Assembly: GCA_963736455.1 (NCBI GenBank)
Contig: CAVTON010000001.1
Location: forward strand, 1 to 64,000
DNA: 64,000 bases
Direction of reading: 5' to 3'
Origin: DAHUXD01 sp963736455
Lineage (GTDB): Bacteria > Acidobacteriota > Thermoanaerobaculia > UBA5066 > Gp7-AA6
In this document: piece by piece, positions 11,721-19,968 of the stretch
Position numbering within the stretch: the stretch's first letter is position 1
Layout of the letters: every line of letters begins with the position of its first letter
Notes under the pieces: generated by a model
Database searches by the model: none
Seen by the model: the letters and a program-made list of their open reading frames with translations, nothing else
Told to the model about the DNA's origin: nothing
Translations under genes and position numbers: made by a program

Positions 11721-12095
11721 ATGAACCGTTCGAAAGCACGCACCGAGGCTCGGGCCAAGGTCCGGCGGCGGATCCGGCAGGTGGTCCGGGGCGCGGAAGG
11801 GCGCCCGCGGCTGGCCATCTTCAAGAGCGCGCGCCACATCTACGCCCAGGTCATCGACGACGGCTCGGGCGCGACGCTGGCCCATGCGTCGTCTCTCGAC
11901 CCGGGCCTGCGCAAGGACGCCAAGGCGAAGACCGGCATCTCGCGCGACTCGGCCGGAAGAGTCGGTGGCCTGGTCGCCGAGCGGGCGAAGAAGGCCGGCG
12001 TCACGAGGGTCGTCTTCGATCGCGGAGGCTACCGCTACCACGGGCGGGTGAAGGCTCTCGCCGACGCCGCCCGACAGGGCGGGCTGGAGTTCTAG
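11721..12095 (+). CDS. rplR: 50S ribosomal protein L18
   Basis: L18 carries 5S rRNA into the central protuberance with L5. The 124-residue product has the basic N-terminus with RRRIRQVVRGAEGRPRLAIF, the IYAQVIDDGSGATLAHASS strand pair and VVFDRGGYRYHGRVKALADAAR, all family hallmarks. Two bases separate it from rplF. Confidence 0.97.
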   Translation: MNRSKARTEARAKVRRRIRQVVRGAEGRPRLAIFKSARHIYAQVIDDGSGATLAHASSLDPGLRKDAKAKTGISRDSAGRVGGLVAERAKKAGVTRVVFDRGGYRYHGRVKALADAARQGGLEF

Positions 12096-12123
12096 ACATG
12101 GGCAAGAACGGGGGAGAAGCGCG

Positions 12124-12669
12124 ATGAGCAACCGGGGACCGAGGGCGCCGCGGGAGCGCGAGAAGGAGCGGGACGCGCAGGGGCGCGAGCTCATCGACCG
12201 CGTCGTCCACATCAACCGCGTGACGAAGGTCGTCAAGGGCGGCAAGAACTTCTCGTTCTCGGCCCTCGTCGTCGTCGGCGACGGCCAGGGCCGCGTCGGC
12301 TATGGCTCGGGCAAGGCCAAGGAAGTGCCGATGGCGATCAAGAAGGGCATCGAGATGGCCAAGAAGAGCATGCAGAAGGTGTCCCTCAAGGGAACGACGA
12401 TTCCGCACACGGTGATCGGAGCCTACGGCGCGGGGCGCGTGCTCCTGAAGCCGGCCGCGGCCGGGACGGGCGTCATCGCCGGCGGTCCGGTGCGCGCGGT
12501 GCTCGAGTCCGTCGGAATCCAGGACATCCTGACCAAGTCGCTGCGGACGACCAATCCCCACAACGTCATCAAGGCCACGTTCGAGGGACTCCTGCGGCTC
12601 AAGAACGAGGACGAGATCGCCCGGCGGCGGGGCCGCCCGGCGGCCGAGCCGGCCGAGGAGAAGGCGTGA
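12124..12669 (+). CDS. rpsE: 30S ribosomal protein S5
   Basis: S5 shapes the mRNA entry channel and decoding accuracy. The 181-residue product has the double-stranded RNA-binding-like N-terminal domain (INRVTKVVKGGKNFSFSALV, VGYGSGKAKEVPMAI) and the C-terminal domain with GAGRVLLKPAAAGTGVIAGG. A GGGGGAG lies upstream. The stop overlaps the GTG of rpmD (GTGA). Confidence 0.98.
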   Translation: MSNRGPRAPREREKERDAQGRELIDRVVHINRVTKVVKGGKNFSFSALVVVGDGQGRVGYGSGKAKEVPMAIKKGIEMAKKSMQKVSLKGTTIPHTVIGAYGAGRVLLKPAAAGTGVIAGGPVRAVLESVGIQDILTKSLRTTNPHNVIKATFEGLLRLKNEDEIARRRGRPAAEPAEEKA

Positions 12670-12905
12670 CGGAAACGGGCAAGAACGCCGACAAGGCGAA
12701 GGCCGGCAAGGACGCCGCGTCGGGCAAGGGTCGGCTCGCGATCACGCTCGTTCGGAGCGGCATCTGCACGCCGAAGGATCAGAAGGCGACGCTGAGGGGC
12801 CTCGGCTTCGGCCGCCTCGGCACGCGCGTCCTGCGCGACGACTCGCCGGCGGTGCGCGGAATGATCCGCAAGGTCCGCCATCTCGTCGAAGTCACGAAGG
12901 GCTAG
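12666..12905 (+). CDS. rpmD: 50S ribosomal protein L30 (GTG start, N-terminal extension)
   Basis: L30 is a small 50S protein. Residues from about 24 match the family: LAITLVRSGICTPKDQKATLRGLG and VRGMIRKVRHLVEV. The first 23 residues are Lys/Ala/Gly/Asp-rich and extend beyond the usual 60-residue protein (79 here). The GTG at 12666 forms a GTGA overlap with rpsE; no internal ATG or GTG is better placed. Confidence 0.93.
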   Translation: MTETGKNADKAKAGKDAASGKGRLAITLVRSGICTPKDQKATLRGLGFGRLGTRVLRDDSPAVRGMIRKVRHLVEVTKG

Positions 12906-12912
12906 TCCAGTT

Positions 12913-13563
12913 ATGGTCGAGAAGAAGAAGTCGTCAAAGCCCGCGGCCCCGGCCGCGAAGAAGAAGTCGGCCGGAAAGGCCAGGCCGGCAGCGAAGGCCG
13001 CTGCCAGGACCCCGAAGGCCGCTCGCGCCGCCGTCCCCGCGGCGCCGAAGCCTCCGGCGGCCGCCCGACCGCCGCGCCCCCAGAAGAAGGCGGCGCCCGC
13101 GGCGTCGCGGCCCGCGGCGACGGGGGTCCACGATCTCGCCCCGGCGGCCGGGGCGACGCACTACCGCAAGCGCGTCGGCCGCGGACCGGGCAGCGGCCAC
13201 GGCAAGACCGCCGGCCGCGGCTACAAGGGGCAGAAGTCCCGGACCGGCTACCGCCACCAGCGGGGATTCGAAGGCGGCCAGATGCCGCTCCACCGCCGGG
13301 TGCCCAAGCGCGGATTCACGAACATCTTCCGCGTCGAGTACGACATCGTCAACCTCGGGGACCTCGACCGCTTCGAGGCCGGCGCGGCCGTGACCCCGGA
13401 GGCTCTCGCCGAGGCGCGGCTCGCCCGCAAGAGCCGTCCGGTCAAGATCCTCGGCGACGGCGAGATCAAGAAGGCCCTGACGGTCTCCGCCCACAAGTTC
13501 TCGGCATCGGCGAAGGCTCGAATCGAAGCGGCCGGCGGCCGCTGTGAGGTGCTGTCCCGTTGA
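12913..13563 (+). CDS. rplO: 50S ribosomal protein L15 with long Ala/Lys/Pro N-terminal extension
   Basis: L15 is a late-assembling 50S protein. The usual core starts near residue 75 (HDLAPAAGATHYRKRVGRG, GSGHGKTAGRGYKGQKSR, GFEGGQMPLHRRVPKRGF) and runs to the C-terminal AGG region. The first 74 or so residues are an Ala/Lys/Pro tract resembling histone-like or linker tails; the protein is 216 residues against about 145 for the family. No start codon with a good ribosome site lies nearer the core, so the extension is probably real. Confidence 0.93.
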   Translation: MVEKKKSSKPAAPAAKKKSAGKARPAAKAAARTPKAARAAVPAAPKPPAAARPPRPQKKAAPAASRPAATGVHDLAPAAGATHYRKRVGRGPGSGHGKTAGRGYKGQKSRTGYRHQRGFEGGQMPLHRRVPKRGFTNIFRVEYDIVNLGDLDRFEAGAAVTPEALAEARLARKSRPVKILGDGEIKKALTVSAHKFSASAKARIEAAGGRCEVLSR

Positions 13564-14948
13564 GCGCCGTCCAGAACTTCCTCAACGTCTTCAACGTGCC
13601 GGACCTGCGCAAGCGGGTCACCTTCACGTTCCTGCTGCTCGCGGTGTATCGCCTCGGAGCGCACGTCCCGACGCCGGGCGTCGATCCGGCGGCGATCAGC
13701 GCCTTCTTCAAGGCGTCCGCCGGCTCGATCTTCGGATTCCTCGACCTCTTCTCGGGCGGCGCGCTGCGGAGGCTTTCGGTCTTCGCGCTCGGCATCATGC
13801 CGTACATCTCGGCGTCGATCATCCTGCAGCTGCTGACGGTCGTCTGGCCCTACCTCGAGAAGCTCTCCAAGGAAGGGGAGATGGGCCGCAAGAAGATCAC
13901 GCAATACACGCGCTACGGCACGGTGCTCCTGTCGTTCATCCAGGCGGCCGGCATCGCGCTCTGGCTTCAGAAGCAGATTGCCCCGGGCGGAGCGCCGCTG
14001 GTCCCGCGTCCCGGTTGGGGATTTCAGCTGATGACGATTCTGACGCTGACCACGGGGACGATCTTCATCATGTGGCTCGGCGAGCAGATTACCGAGCGGG
14101 GCATCGGCAACGGCATCTCGCTCATCATCTTCGCGGGCATCGTGGCCAATCTGCCCCGGGCGATCTTCGGCCTGTTCGACCAGATTCGCAACCAGACGAT
14201 CTCCGTCATCACGCTGATCGGCGTGCTCGTCTTCATGGTCGGCATCATCGCCCTCGTCGTCTACGTGGAGCTGGCCCAGCGCCGGATTCCCGTGCAGTAC
14301 GCCAAGCGCGTCGTCGGACGCCGCGTGTACGGCGGGCAGAACACCTATCTGCCGCTGCGCGTCAACACGGGCGGCGTCATCCCGATCATCTTCGCGATCT
14401 CGATCCTCTCGCTGCCGAGCTACCTGGCCCAGATTTCGGGCGCGGACTGGGTCAAGCGGGCCGCAACCTCGCTCTCGATGGGCCATCCGCTGTACATCCT
14501 GTTCTACGCCACCGGGATCGTCTTCTTCTGCTACTTCTACACGTCCATCATCTTCAACCCGGTGGACACGGCCGACAACATGCGCAAGTACGGCGGGTTC
14601 ATTCCCGGCATCCGCCCGGGCAAGAAGACCGCCGACTACATCGACACGGTCCTCTCGCGCATCACGATCCTGGGCGCCGCGTACCTGACGTTCGTCGCCC
14701 TGCTGCCGGACATCCTGAACAACGGCCTGAAGATCCAGGGAGTGCCCGGAATCGGACCCTGGCTGGACGCCGCCCTGCCGAAGTTCCTGACGCAGGGTTT
14801 CGGATTCAACTTCTACTTCGGCGGCACCTCGCTCCTGATCGTCGTCGGCGTGGCCATGGACACGGTCCAGCAGGTCGAGTCCAAGCTCGTCGAGCATCAC
14901 TACACCGGGTTCCTCAAGAAGAGCCGCGTCCGAGGGCGAAGGAGCTAG
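13560..14948 (+). CDS. secY: Protein translocase subunit SecY (TTG start)
   Basis: SecY is the ten-helix channel of the Sec translocon. The 462-residue product has the N-terminal LLLAVYRLGAHVPTPGVD segment, plug-containing first loop, multiple hydrophobic helices, ERGIGNGISLIIFAGI and the conserved cytosolic loop with GQNTYLPLRVNTGGVIPIIF. The start is TTG at 13560 within TTGA overlapping the rplO stop; the next ATGs would remove helix 1. It is the spc-operon secY, followed by adk. Confidence 0.97.
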   Translation: MSAVQNFLNVFNVPDLRKRVTFTFLLLAVYRLGAHVPTPGVDPAAISAFFKASAGSIFGFLDLFSGGALRRLSVFALGIMPYISASIILQLLTVVWPYLEKLSKEGEMGRKKITQYTRYGTVLLSFIQAAGIALWLQKQIAPGGAPLVPRPGWGFQLMTILTLTTGTIFIMWLGEQITERGIGNGISLIIFAGIVANLPRAIFGLFDQIRNQTISVITLIGVLVFMVGIIALVVYVELAQRRIPVQYAKRVVGRRVYGGQNTYLPLRVNTGGVIPIIFAISILSLPSYLAQISGADWVKRAATSLSMGHPLYILFYATGIVFFCYFYTSIIFNPVDTADNMRKYGGFIPGIRPGKKTADYIDTVLSRITILGAAYLTFVALLPDILNNGLKIQGVPGIGPWLDAALPKFLTQGFGFNFYFGGTSLLIVVGVAMDTVQQVESKLVEHHYTGFLKKSRVRGRRS

Positions 14949-14955
14949 TCCGCCG

Positions 14956-15543
14956 ATGCGCGTGGTCTTCCTCGGTCCCCCCGGCAGCGGCAAGGGAACC
15001 CAGGCGAAGCTCCTGGCGGAGCGCCTGATGGTGCCCGCCATCTCCACGGGCGACATCCTGCGCGCCGCGGTCAGGGACCGTACGCCGCTCGGGATGCAGG
15101 CGCAGGCGATCATGGAAAAGGGAGAGCTCGTCTCGGACGCGCTCATCGTCGCGCTGATCCGGGACCGGATCGCCCGGGAGGACGCGCGCCGCGGGTTCAT
15201 CCTCGACGGCTTCCCCCGGACGCTCGAGCAGGGCCGGGCGCTCGAGGACCTGCTCGGAGAGAGCGGGGAGGGTCTTTCGGCGGCCGTCAACTTCGAGGTT
15301 CCCGAAGCGACCCTCGTCGAGCGCATGCTCGGCCGCGCGAAGGCCGAGGGACGCGCGGACGACCGGCCGGAGACGTTCCGGGAGCGGCTGCGCGTCTATC
15401 GCGAGAAGACCGAGCCCCTGATCGGGTTCTACGAGAGCCGGGGCCTCCTGGCCGACGTGGACGGCGTGGGCGCCGTCGCCGAGGTCGCATCGCGGGTGGA
15501 CGACGCGCTGGCGTCCGTCCGCCAGGCCGGGGGACGGGCATGA
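14956..15543 (+). CDS. adk: Adenylate kinase (short form)
   Basis: Interconverts ATP + AMP and 2 ADP. The 195-residue product has the P-loop GPPGSGKGT at residues 7-15, the AMP-binding STGDILR, and GFILDGFPRTLEQ. The LID is short, without the cysteine-type zinc insert, which explains the length. It lies between secY and map, the usual spc neighbourhood, and overlaps map by four bases. Confidence 0.97.
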   Translation: MRVVFLGPPGSGKGTQAKLLAERLMVPAISTGDILRAAVRDRTPLGMQAQAIMEKGELVSDALIVALIRDRIAREDARRGFILDGFPRTLEQGRALEDLLGESGEGLSAAVNFEVPEATLVERMLGRAKAEGRADDRPETFRERLRVYREKTEPLIGFYESRGLLADVDGVGAVAEVASRVDDALASVRQAGGRA

Positions 15544-16322
15544 TCACGATCCGAAGCCAGGAGGAGCTCCTGAAGCTCGAGGAAGCGTCGCGCATCGTCC
15601 TCCAGACGCTCGACGAAGTCGAGAAGGCGGTCGCGCCCGGCGTGACGACCGACGATCTCGACCGGATCGCCGAGGCCGAGATCCGCCGACAGGGAGCGCG
15701 ACCCGCGTTCATCGGATACCGCGGCTATCCCAAGACGCTGTGCACCTCGGTCAACGACGAGGTCGTCCACGGCATCCCGGGCAAGCGGGCGCTCAAGGCC
15801 GGAGACGTCATCGGGATCGACTGCGGAGCCGTGTTCGCGGGCTACTTCGGGGACGCCGCCCGGACGGTCGGGGTCGGGAGGATCGCCGCCGAGACCGCAA
15901 AGCTCCTCGAGGTCACCCGGAAGGCGCTGTCCGCCGGGATCGCCGCGGCCAAGCCGGGAGGGCGGGTCTCCGACATCGGCGCCGCCGTCGAGTCGGTGGC
16001 CCTGGTCCATGGCTATGGAGTCGTCCGGGATTTCGTCGGCCACGGTGTGGGGACGGCGCTCCACGAGGAGCCCCAGATCCCGAACTACGGTCCGGCGGGG
16101 CGCGGGAGCCTCCTGAAGCCCGGTATGGTCCTCGCCATCGAGCCCATGTTCAACCTGGGCCGGGCGGAAGTTTCCGTGGATGCCGATGGTTGGACGGTGC
16201 GGACCCGCGACCGGTCCACCTCGGCCCATTTCGAGCATACGATCGCGCTCGAGCCGAACGGGGCGGTGATCCTCGGGACGGGTAGTCTGTCGGCCCTGCG
16301 GCCGGCCGCCGTGGGGGCCTGA
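15540..16322 (+). CDS. map: Methionine aminopeptidase, type I
   Basis: Removes the N-terminal methionine from nascent proteins. The 260-residue product has the M24 fold with all metal ligands visible: the aspartates in IGIDCGAVFAGYFGDAAR, the histidine in GHGVGTALHEEP, and glutamates in LAIEPMF and FEHTIAL. The ATG overlaps adk as ATGA; infA follows four bases later. Confidence 0.97.
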   Translation: MITIRSQEELLKLEEASRIVLQTLDEVEKAVAPGVTTDDLDRIAEAEIRRQGARPAFIGYRGYPKTLCTSVNDEVVHGIPGKRALKAGDVIGIDCGAVFAGYFGDAARTVGVGRIAAETAKLLEVTRKALSAGIAAAKPGGRVSDIGAAVESVALVHGYGVVRDFVGHGVGTALHEEPQIPNYGPAGRGSLLKPGMVLAIEPMFNLGRAEVSVDADGWTVRTRDRSTSAHFEHTIALEPNGAVILGTGSLSALRPAAVGA

Positions 16323-16326
16323 GCCG

Positions 16327-16545
16327 ATGTCCAAAGACGAAGCCATCGAGGTGATGGCAACGGTCGTGGAGCCGTTGCCGAATGCGATGTTCAAAGTGGA
16401 GCTGGAGAACAAGCATCAGGTCCTGGCGCACATCTCGGGCAAGATGCGCAAGAATTTCATTCGCATCCTGCCGGGGGACAAGGTCCTCGTCGAGCTGTCG
16501 CCATACGACCTGACGCGGGGTCGGATCATCTACCGGTACAAGTAG
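16327..16545 (+). CDS. infA: Translation initiation factor IF-1
   Basis: IF-1 blocks the A site during initiation. The 72-residue product is the standard length, an OB-fold protein with EVMATVVEPLPNAMFKVELEN, GKMRKNFIRILPGDKV and the C-terminal YDLTRGRIIYRYK. Position between map and rpmJ matches the standard spc/alpha junction. Confidence 0.98.
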   Translation: MSKDEAIEVMATVVEPLPNAMFKVELENKHQVLAHISGKMRKNFIRILPGDKVLVELSPYDLTRGRIIYRYK

Positions 16546-16555
16546 GGAGTCTCAA

Positions 16556-16669
16556 GTGAAAGTTCGAGCGTCCGTCAAGAAGATTTGCGCCAAGTGCAAG
16601 ATCGTGCACCGCAAGGGAGTCGTCCGGGTCATCTGTACGACGCCCAAGCACAAGCAGAGGCAGGGGTAA
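16556..16669 (+). CDS. rpmJ: 50S ribosomal protein L36, zinc type (GTG start)
   Basis: L36 is the smallest 50S protein. Translation from the GTG at 16556 gives 37 residues (M/VKVRASVKKICAKCK...), with Cys11, Cys14, Cys27 and His32 forming the zinc site of the C+ form. The end TPKHKQRQG is typical. It lies between infA and rpsM, exactly where expected, and GGGAG sits seven bases upstream. Confidence 0.96.
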   Translation: MKVRASVKKICAKCKIVHRKGVVRVICTTPKHKQRQG

Positions 16670-16672
16670 GAC

Positions 16673-17056
16673 ATGGCACGCATCGCGGGAGTGGATCTTC
16701 CGCTCAACAAGCGGGTGGAGATCGGGCTGACGTACATCTACGGGATCGGCCGGCCCAAGGCCAACTTCATCCTCGAGAAGGCCGACGTCCGTCCCGACAC
16801 CCGGGTCAAGGACCTGTCCGAGGAGGAGGTCGTCCGGATCCGCAAGGTGATCACGGACGACGTGAAGGTCGAGGGCGACCTGCGCCGCGACATCTCCGTG
16901 GACATCAAGCGGCTGATGGACATCGGGTGCTATCGAGGGACGCGCCACCGCCGCAATCTCCCGGTCCGCGGCCAGCGCACGCACACCAATGCCCGGACCC
17001 GCAAGGGGCCGCGCAAGCAGACGATCGCCGGCAAGAAGAAGGCGACGAAGAAGTAA
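16673..17056 (+). CDS. rpsM: 30S ribosomal protein S13
   Basis: S13 bridges the subunits at B1a/B1b and contacts P-site tRNA through its tail. The 127-residue product has MARIAGVDLPLNKRVEIGLTYIYGIG, the H2TH-type segment, and the C-terminal GQRTHTNARTRKGPRKQ. It is three bases after rpmJ. Confidence 0.98.
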   Translation: MARIAGVDLPLNKRVEIGLTYIYGIGRPKANFILEKADVRPDTRVKDLSEEEVVRIRKVITDDVKVEGDLRRDISVDIKRLMDIGCYRGTRHRRNLPVRGQRTHTNARTRKGPRKQTIAGKKKATKK

Positions 17057-17098
17057 TCCCGGATTTCGAAATCGGAAACCGGAGCTTAGAGGAAGGTT

Positions 17099-17542
17099 AT
17101 GGCTGAAGCGACACCGGTCAGTGCCACCCCCGAGAAGGGCGCGGCGAAGCCTCAGAAGGGCAAGCGCGCGCGCACGGGCAAGAAGGAGAAGAAGTCGATT
17201 CCGCACGGTCAGGCGACCGTGGCGGCGTCCTTCAACAACACGATCGTCTCGATCGCCGACCAGGAGGGCAACATCCTCGCGTGGTCGTCGGCCGGGCGCA
17301 TCGGCTTCAAGGGCTCGCGCAAGGGCACGCCGTTCGCGGCCCAGCTCGCCGCGGCCAATTGCGCCGAGCACGCCAAGGAGCACGGAGTTCGCTCGGTGGA
17401 CGTGCGCGTCACCGGGCCCGGGGCCGGCCGGGAGTCGGCGATCCGGGCGCTGCAGGCCAACGGCATCGACATCAAGTCCATCAAGGACTCGACCCCGATC
17501 CCGCACAACGGCTGCCGTCCGCGCAAGCGGCGGAGAGTGTAG
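17099..17542 (+). CDS. rpsK: 30S ribosomal protein S11
   Basis: S11 forms the 30S platform near the E site. The 147-residue product has the family core from about residue 35 (HGQATVAASFNNTIVSIAD, GFKGSRKGTPFAAQLAA) and ends DSTPIPHNGCRPRKRRRV. The first 35 residues are Lys/Ala-rich, slightly longer than usual. AGAGGAAGG precedes the ATG. Confidence 0.97.
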   Translation: MAEATPVSATPEKGAAKPQKGKRARTGKKEKKSIPHGQATVAASFNNTIVSIADQEGNILAWSSAGRIGFKGSRKGTPFAAQLAAANCAEHAKEHGVRSVDVRVTGPGAGRESAIRALQANGIDIKSIKDSTPIPHNGCRPRKRRRV

Positions 17543-17634
17543 AAGCCATCAGCCGCCCGCTGTCAGCCGAACGCTGAGAGCCGACGGCTCGTCCGTAAAC
17601 CGACGATCGGTCCCGGTCGGGAGGAAGGACGTAA

Positions 17635-17679
17635 ATGAAACGAGGGATCGAGGAGGTTCCAGGGCTTGGCCCGTTATAG
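17635..17679 (+). promoter_or_regulatory. Short upstream reading frame overlapping the rpsD start
   Basis: A 14-codon frame begins with ATG at 17635, six bases after a strong GGAGGAAGG, reads MKRGIEEVPGLGPL and stops at TAG 17677-17679, 12 bases inside rpsD. rpsD itself starts with TTG at 17666 in another frame, using GAGGAGG located inside the short frame. Ribosomes finishing the short frame would end just past the rpsD start, so it could couple or limit S4 synthesis. Translation of the frame is an inference. Confidence 0.4.
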
Positions 17680-18292
17680 CGAATCAGTTTGCCGGCTCTG
17701 CCGGCGCGAAGGGATGAAGCTGTTCCTCAAGGGGGACCGCTGTTTCAAGGACAAGTGCGCCATCGAACGGCGCAACTACCCGCCCGGCCAGCATGGCCGG
17801 CGGCGCTCGAAGCTGCTCGGCTACGGCATCCAGCTCCGCGAAAAGCAGAAGGTCAAGCGGATCTACGGGCTGCTCGAGAGCCAGTTCCGACTCGCGTTTG
17901 CGCGGGCGGAACGCCGCAAGGGCATCACCGGCGCGAACCTGCTCGAGGAGCTCGAGCGTCGGCTGGACAACGTCGTGTATTCGCTGGGGTTCGCAGCCTC
18001 GCGCGCGCAGGCGCGCCAGCTCGTGCGCCACGGCCACGTGACGGTCAACAGCCGCAAGGTCTCGATCCCGTCGTTCCGGGTCTCCAAGGGGCAGGTCGTC
18101 TCGATCAAGGAGAAGAGCCGGACGAACGATCAGATCAAGGCCTCCGTCGAGACGGCCCGGGCGCGCGGCGTCCCGGCCTGGCTCGACCTGACTCCCGAGA
18201 GCTTCAGCGGAGCGGTCGTCGAGCTGCCGAAGCGCGAAGACATCAAACTACCGATTCAGGAACAGCTGATCGTCGAGCTCTACTCCAAGTAG
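17666..18292 (+). CDS. rpsD: 30S ribosomal protein S4, zinc-finger type (TTG start)
   Basis: S4 nucleates assembly of the 5' domain of 16S rRNA and in many bacteria represses the alpha operon. The 208-residue product starts MARYSESVCRLCRREG; Cys9, Cys12, Cys26 and Cys31 form the zinc site of the C+ variant. The S4 RNA-binding domain follows (RRLDNVVYSLGFAASRAQARQLVRHGHV). TTG at 17666 is the only start that yields the universal MARY N-terminus; GAGGAGG lies nine bases upstream. An overlapping short frame precedes it. Confidence 0.96.
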   Translation: MARYSESVCRLCRREGMKLFLKGDRCFKDKCAIERRNYPPGQHGRRRSKLLGYGIQLREKQKVKRIYGLLESQFRLAFARAERRKGITGANLLEELERRLDNVVYSLGFAASRAQARQLVRHGHVTVNSRKVSIPSFRVSKGQVVSIKEKSRTNDQIKASVETARARGVPAWLDLTPESFSGAVVELPKREDIKLPIQEQLIVELYSK

Positions 18293-18315
18293 CCGCCGAC
18301 GCTAGGAGAGCACAC

Positions 18316-19296
18316 ATGACCCTGTGGAAAGGATTTCAGAAGCCCAAGCGTCTCGAGATCGACATGGAGACGCTCACCTCGGTGTACGGAAAGTTCTACG
18401 CGCAGCCCTTCGAGCGCGGGTTCGGCACGACGGTCGGCAACGCCCTGCGTCGCGTCCTGCTCTCGTCGATCGAAGGCGCGGCGATTACCGCCGTGAAGAT
18501 CGAGGGCGTGCTTCACGAGTTTTCGTCCCTGCCGGGCGTCGTCGAGGACGTCACCGACATCATCCTCAACCTGAAGCAGATCCCCATCAAGATGCACACG
18601 ACGGAGGAGAAGATCCTGACCCTCGACGTGGAGCGCAAGGGCAAGGTGACGGCGGCGGACCTCCAGGGCGATTCCAACATCGAGGTCCTGGACCCCGACG
18701 CGCCGATCGCCACTCTGTCCGAGAACGGGCGGCTCCAGATGGAGATGCGCGTCTCGACCGGCCGCGGCTACGTCTCGGCCGACAAGAACTTCGACGACGA
18801 CATGGGGATCGGCTACATCCCGATCGACTCGGTGCACTCGCCCGTCCGCCGCGTCAACTACCACGTCGAGGCGGCGCGCATTGGCCAGGCCACGGACTAC
18901 GACCGCCTGGTCCTCGAGGTGTGGACGAACGGCACGATCTCTCCGACCGACGCGGTGGGCCTCGCGGCGACGCTGCTGCGCGATCACCTCACGATCTTCG
19001 TCAACGCCGATCACGAGACGGCATTCGAGGGCGTCGGGGAGGGCGAGCTGCCGGAGAATCTGGCGGAGTATCTCAACAAGTCGGTCGACGAGCTGGAGCT
19101 CTCGGTCCGGAGCGCGAACTGCCTGAAGAACGCGGGGATCCGCTCGATCCGGGACCTCGTGCAGCGCACCGAGAAGGACATGCTCGAGACCAAGAATTTC
19201 GGCCGCAAGTCGCTCAACGAGATCAAGGACATCCTGCGCCCGATGGGCCTGTCCCTCGGCATGGAGCTCGAGCCGGCCGAGGCGAAAAGCGAGTAG
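18316..19296 (+). CDS. rpoA: RNA polymerase subunit alpha
   Basis: Alpha dimerises to start RNA polymerase assembly; its C-terminal domain contacts UP elements and activators. The 326-residue product has the N-terminal domain with FERGFGTTVGNALRRVLLSS and a C-terminal domain with ELSVRSANCLKNAGIRSIRDLVQ and NFGRKSLNEIKDIL. AGGAG lies upstream of the ATG. Gene order rpsD-rpoA-rplQ is the alpha operon. Confidence 0.98.
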   Translation: MTLWKGFQKPKRLEIDMETLTSVYGKFYAQPFERGFGTTVGNALRRVLLSSIEGAAITAVKIEGVLHEFSSLPGVVEDVTDIILNLKQIPIKMHTTEEKILTLDVERKGKVTAADLQGDSNIEVLDPDAPIATLSENGRLQMEMRVSTGRGYVSADKNFDDDMGIGYIPIDSVHSPVRRVNYHVEAARIGQATDYDRLVLEVWTNGTISPTDAVGLAATLLRDHLTIFVNADHETAFEGVGEGELPENLAEYLNKSVDELELSVRSANCLKNAGIRSIRDLVQRTEKDMLETKNFGRKSLNEIKDILRPMGLSLGMELEPAEAKSE

Positions 19297-19299
19297 GCC

Positions 19300-19908
19300 A
19301 TGCAGCACAACCGAGCGGGGCGCAAGCTCCGCCGCACTACGGCGCACCGGCTGGCGATGTTCTCGAACCAGCTCGATTCGTTGATGAACCACGAGCGCAT
19401 CCAGACGACCCTGAGCAAGGCCAAGGAGCTTCGGCCGCTCGCCGAGCGACTGATCACGCGAGCCAAGAAGGACGACGTCGCCGCGAGGCGGCACGTCGCC
19501 CGCTGGATCCCGAATCGCACGACCGTCAAGCGCGTCTTCGATACGGTGGCGCCGCGTTTCGTGGACCGGCCCGGCGGATATACGCGCATCCTTCGCCTGG
19601 GAGCCCGGAGGGGCGATGCGGCCGAGGCGGCGATCCTCGAGTTCGTGGACTTCAAGTTCGAGGCCAAGGATCGAGGGCCGAGGAAGGAGTCCCTGTCCGA
19701 CCGGGCCCGCCGCGCGTCAGGCGGCCGCGTCGAGACGGTCCGCAAGGACAAGGCCGAGGGCGGCGAGGGCGAGGAGGGTCCGGCGCGGGAGGCCGCACCG
19801 CGGCCGCGCAAGCCCTCGGGCGGCAAGGTCGAGAGGACGAAGCCCGCATCCAAGACGGCGCCGAAGAAGGGCCCGTCGCGGACGGGGCCGTCCAAGCGCG
19901 GAGCGTGA
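19300..19908 (+). CDS. rplQ: 50S ribosomal protein L17 with long basic C-terminal tail
   Basis: L17 sits at the bottom of the 50S near the exit. The core (residues 1 to about 125) has MQHNRAGRKLRRTTAHRLAMFSNQ, the LITRAKKDD helix and YTRILRLGARRGDAAEAAILEFV. A further 75 or so residues are Lys/Pro/Ala/Gly-rich, making 202 residues against about 120 usually. It ends the operon, with the terminator at 19932-19959. Confidence 0.96.
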   Translation: MQHNRAGRKLRRTTAHRLAMFSNQLDSLMNHERIQTTLSKAKELRPLAERLITRAKKDDVAARRHVARWIPNRTTVKRVFDTVAPRFVDRPGGYTRILRLGARRGDAAEAAILEFVDFKFEAKDRGPRKESLSDRARRASGGRVETVRKDKAEGGEGEEGPAREAAPRPRKPSGGKVERTKPASKTAPKKGPSRTGPSKRGA

Positions 19909-19931
19909 GGCTTCGTTGAGTCGTTTTCGCG

Positions 19932-19959
19932 GGGCGCCGCCTTCGGGCGGCGCCCTTTT
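19932..19959 (+). terminator. Intrinsic terminator of the ribosomal protein operon
   Basis: A perfect ten-base-pair GC stem (19932-19941 with 19946-19955) is closed by a TTCG tetraloop and followed by TTTT. It lies 23 bases after the rplQ stop and before the VanZ-like gene. Confidence 0.9.
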
Positions 19960-19968
19960 CGTTCTGCG

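Noticed and set aside
13248..15326. 692-codon minus-strand frame opposite rplO, secY and adk
   Set aside because: Shadow frame with Arg/Asp-rich composition, opposite three well-supported genes.
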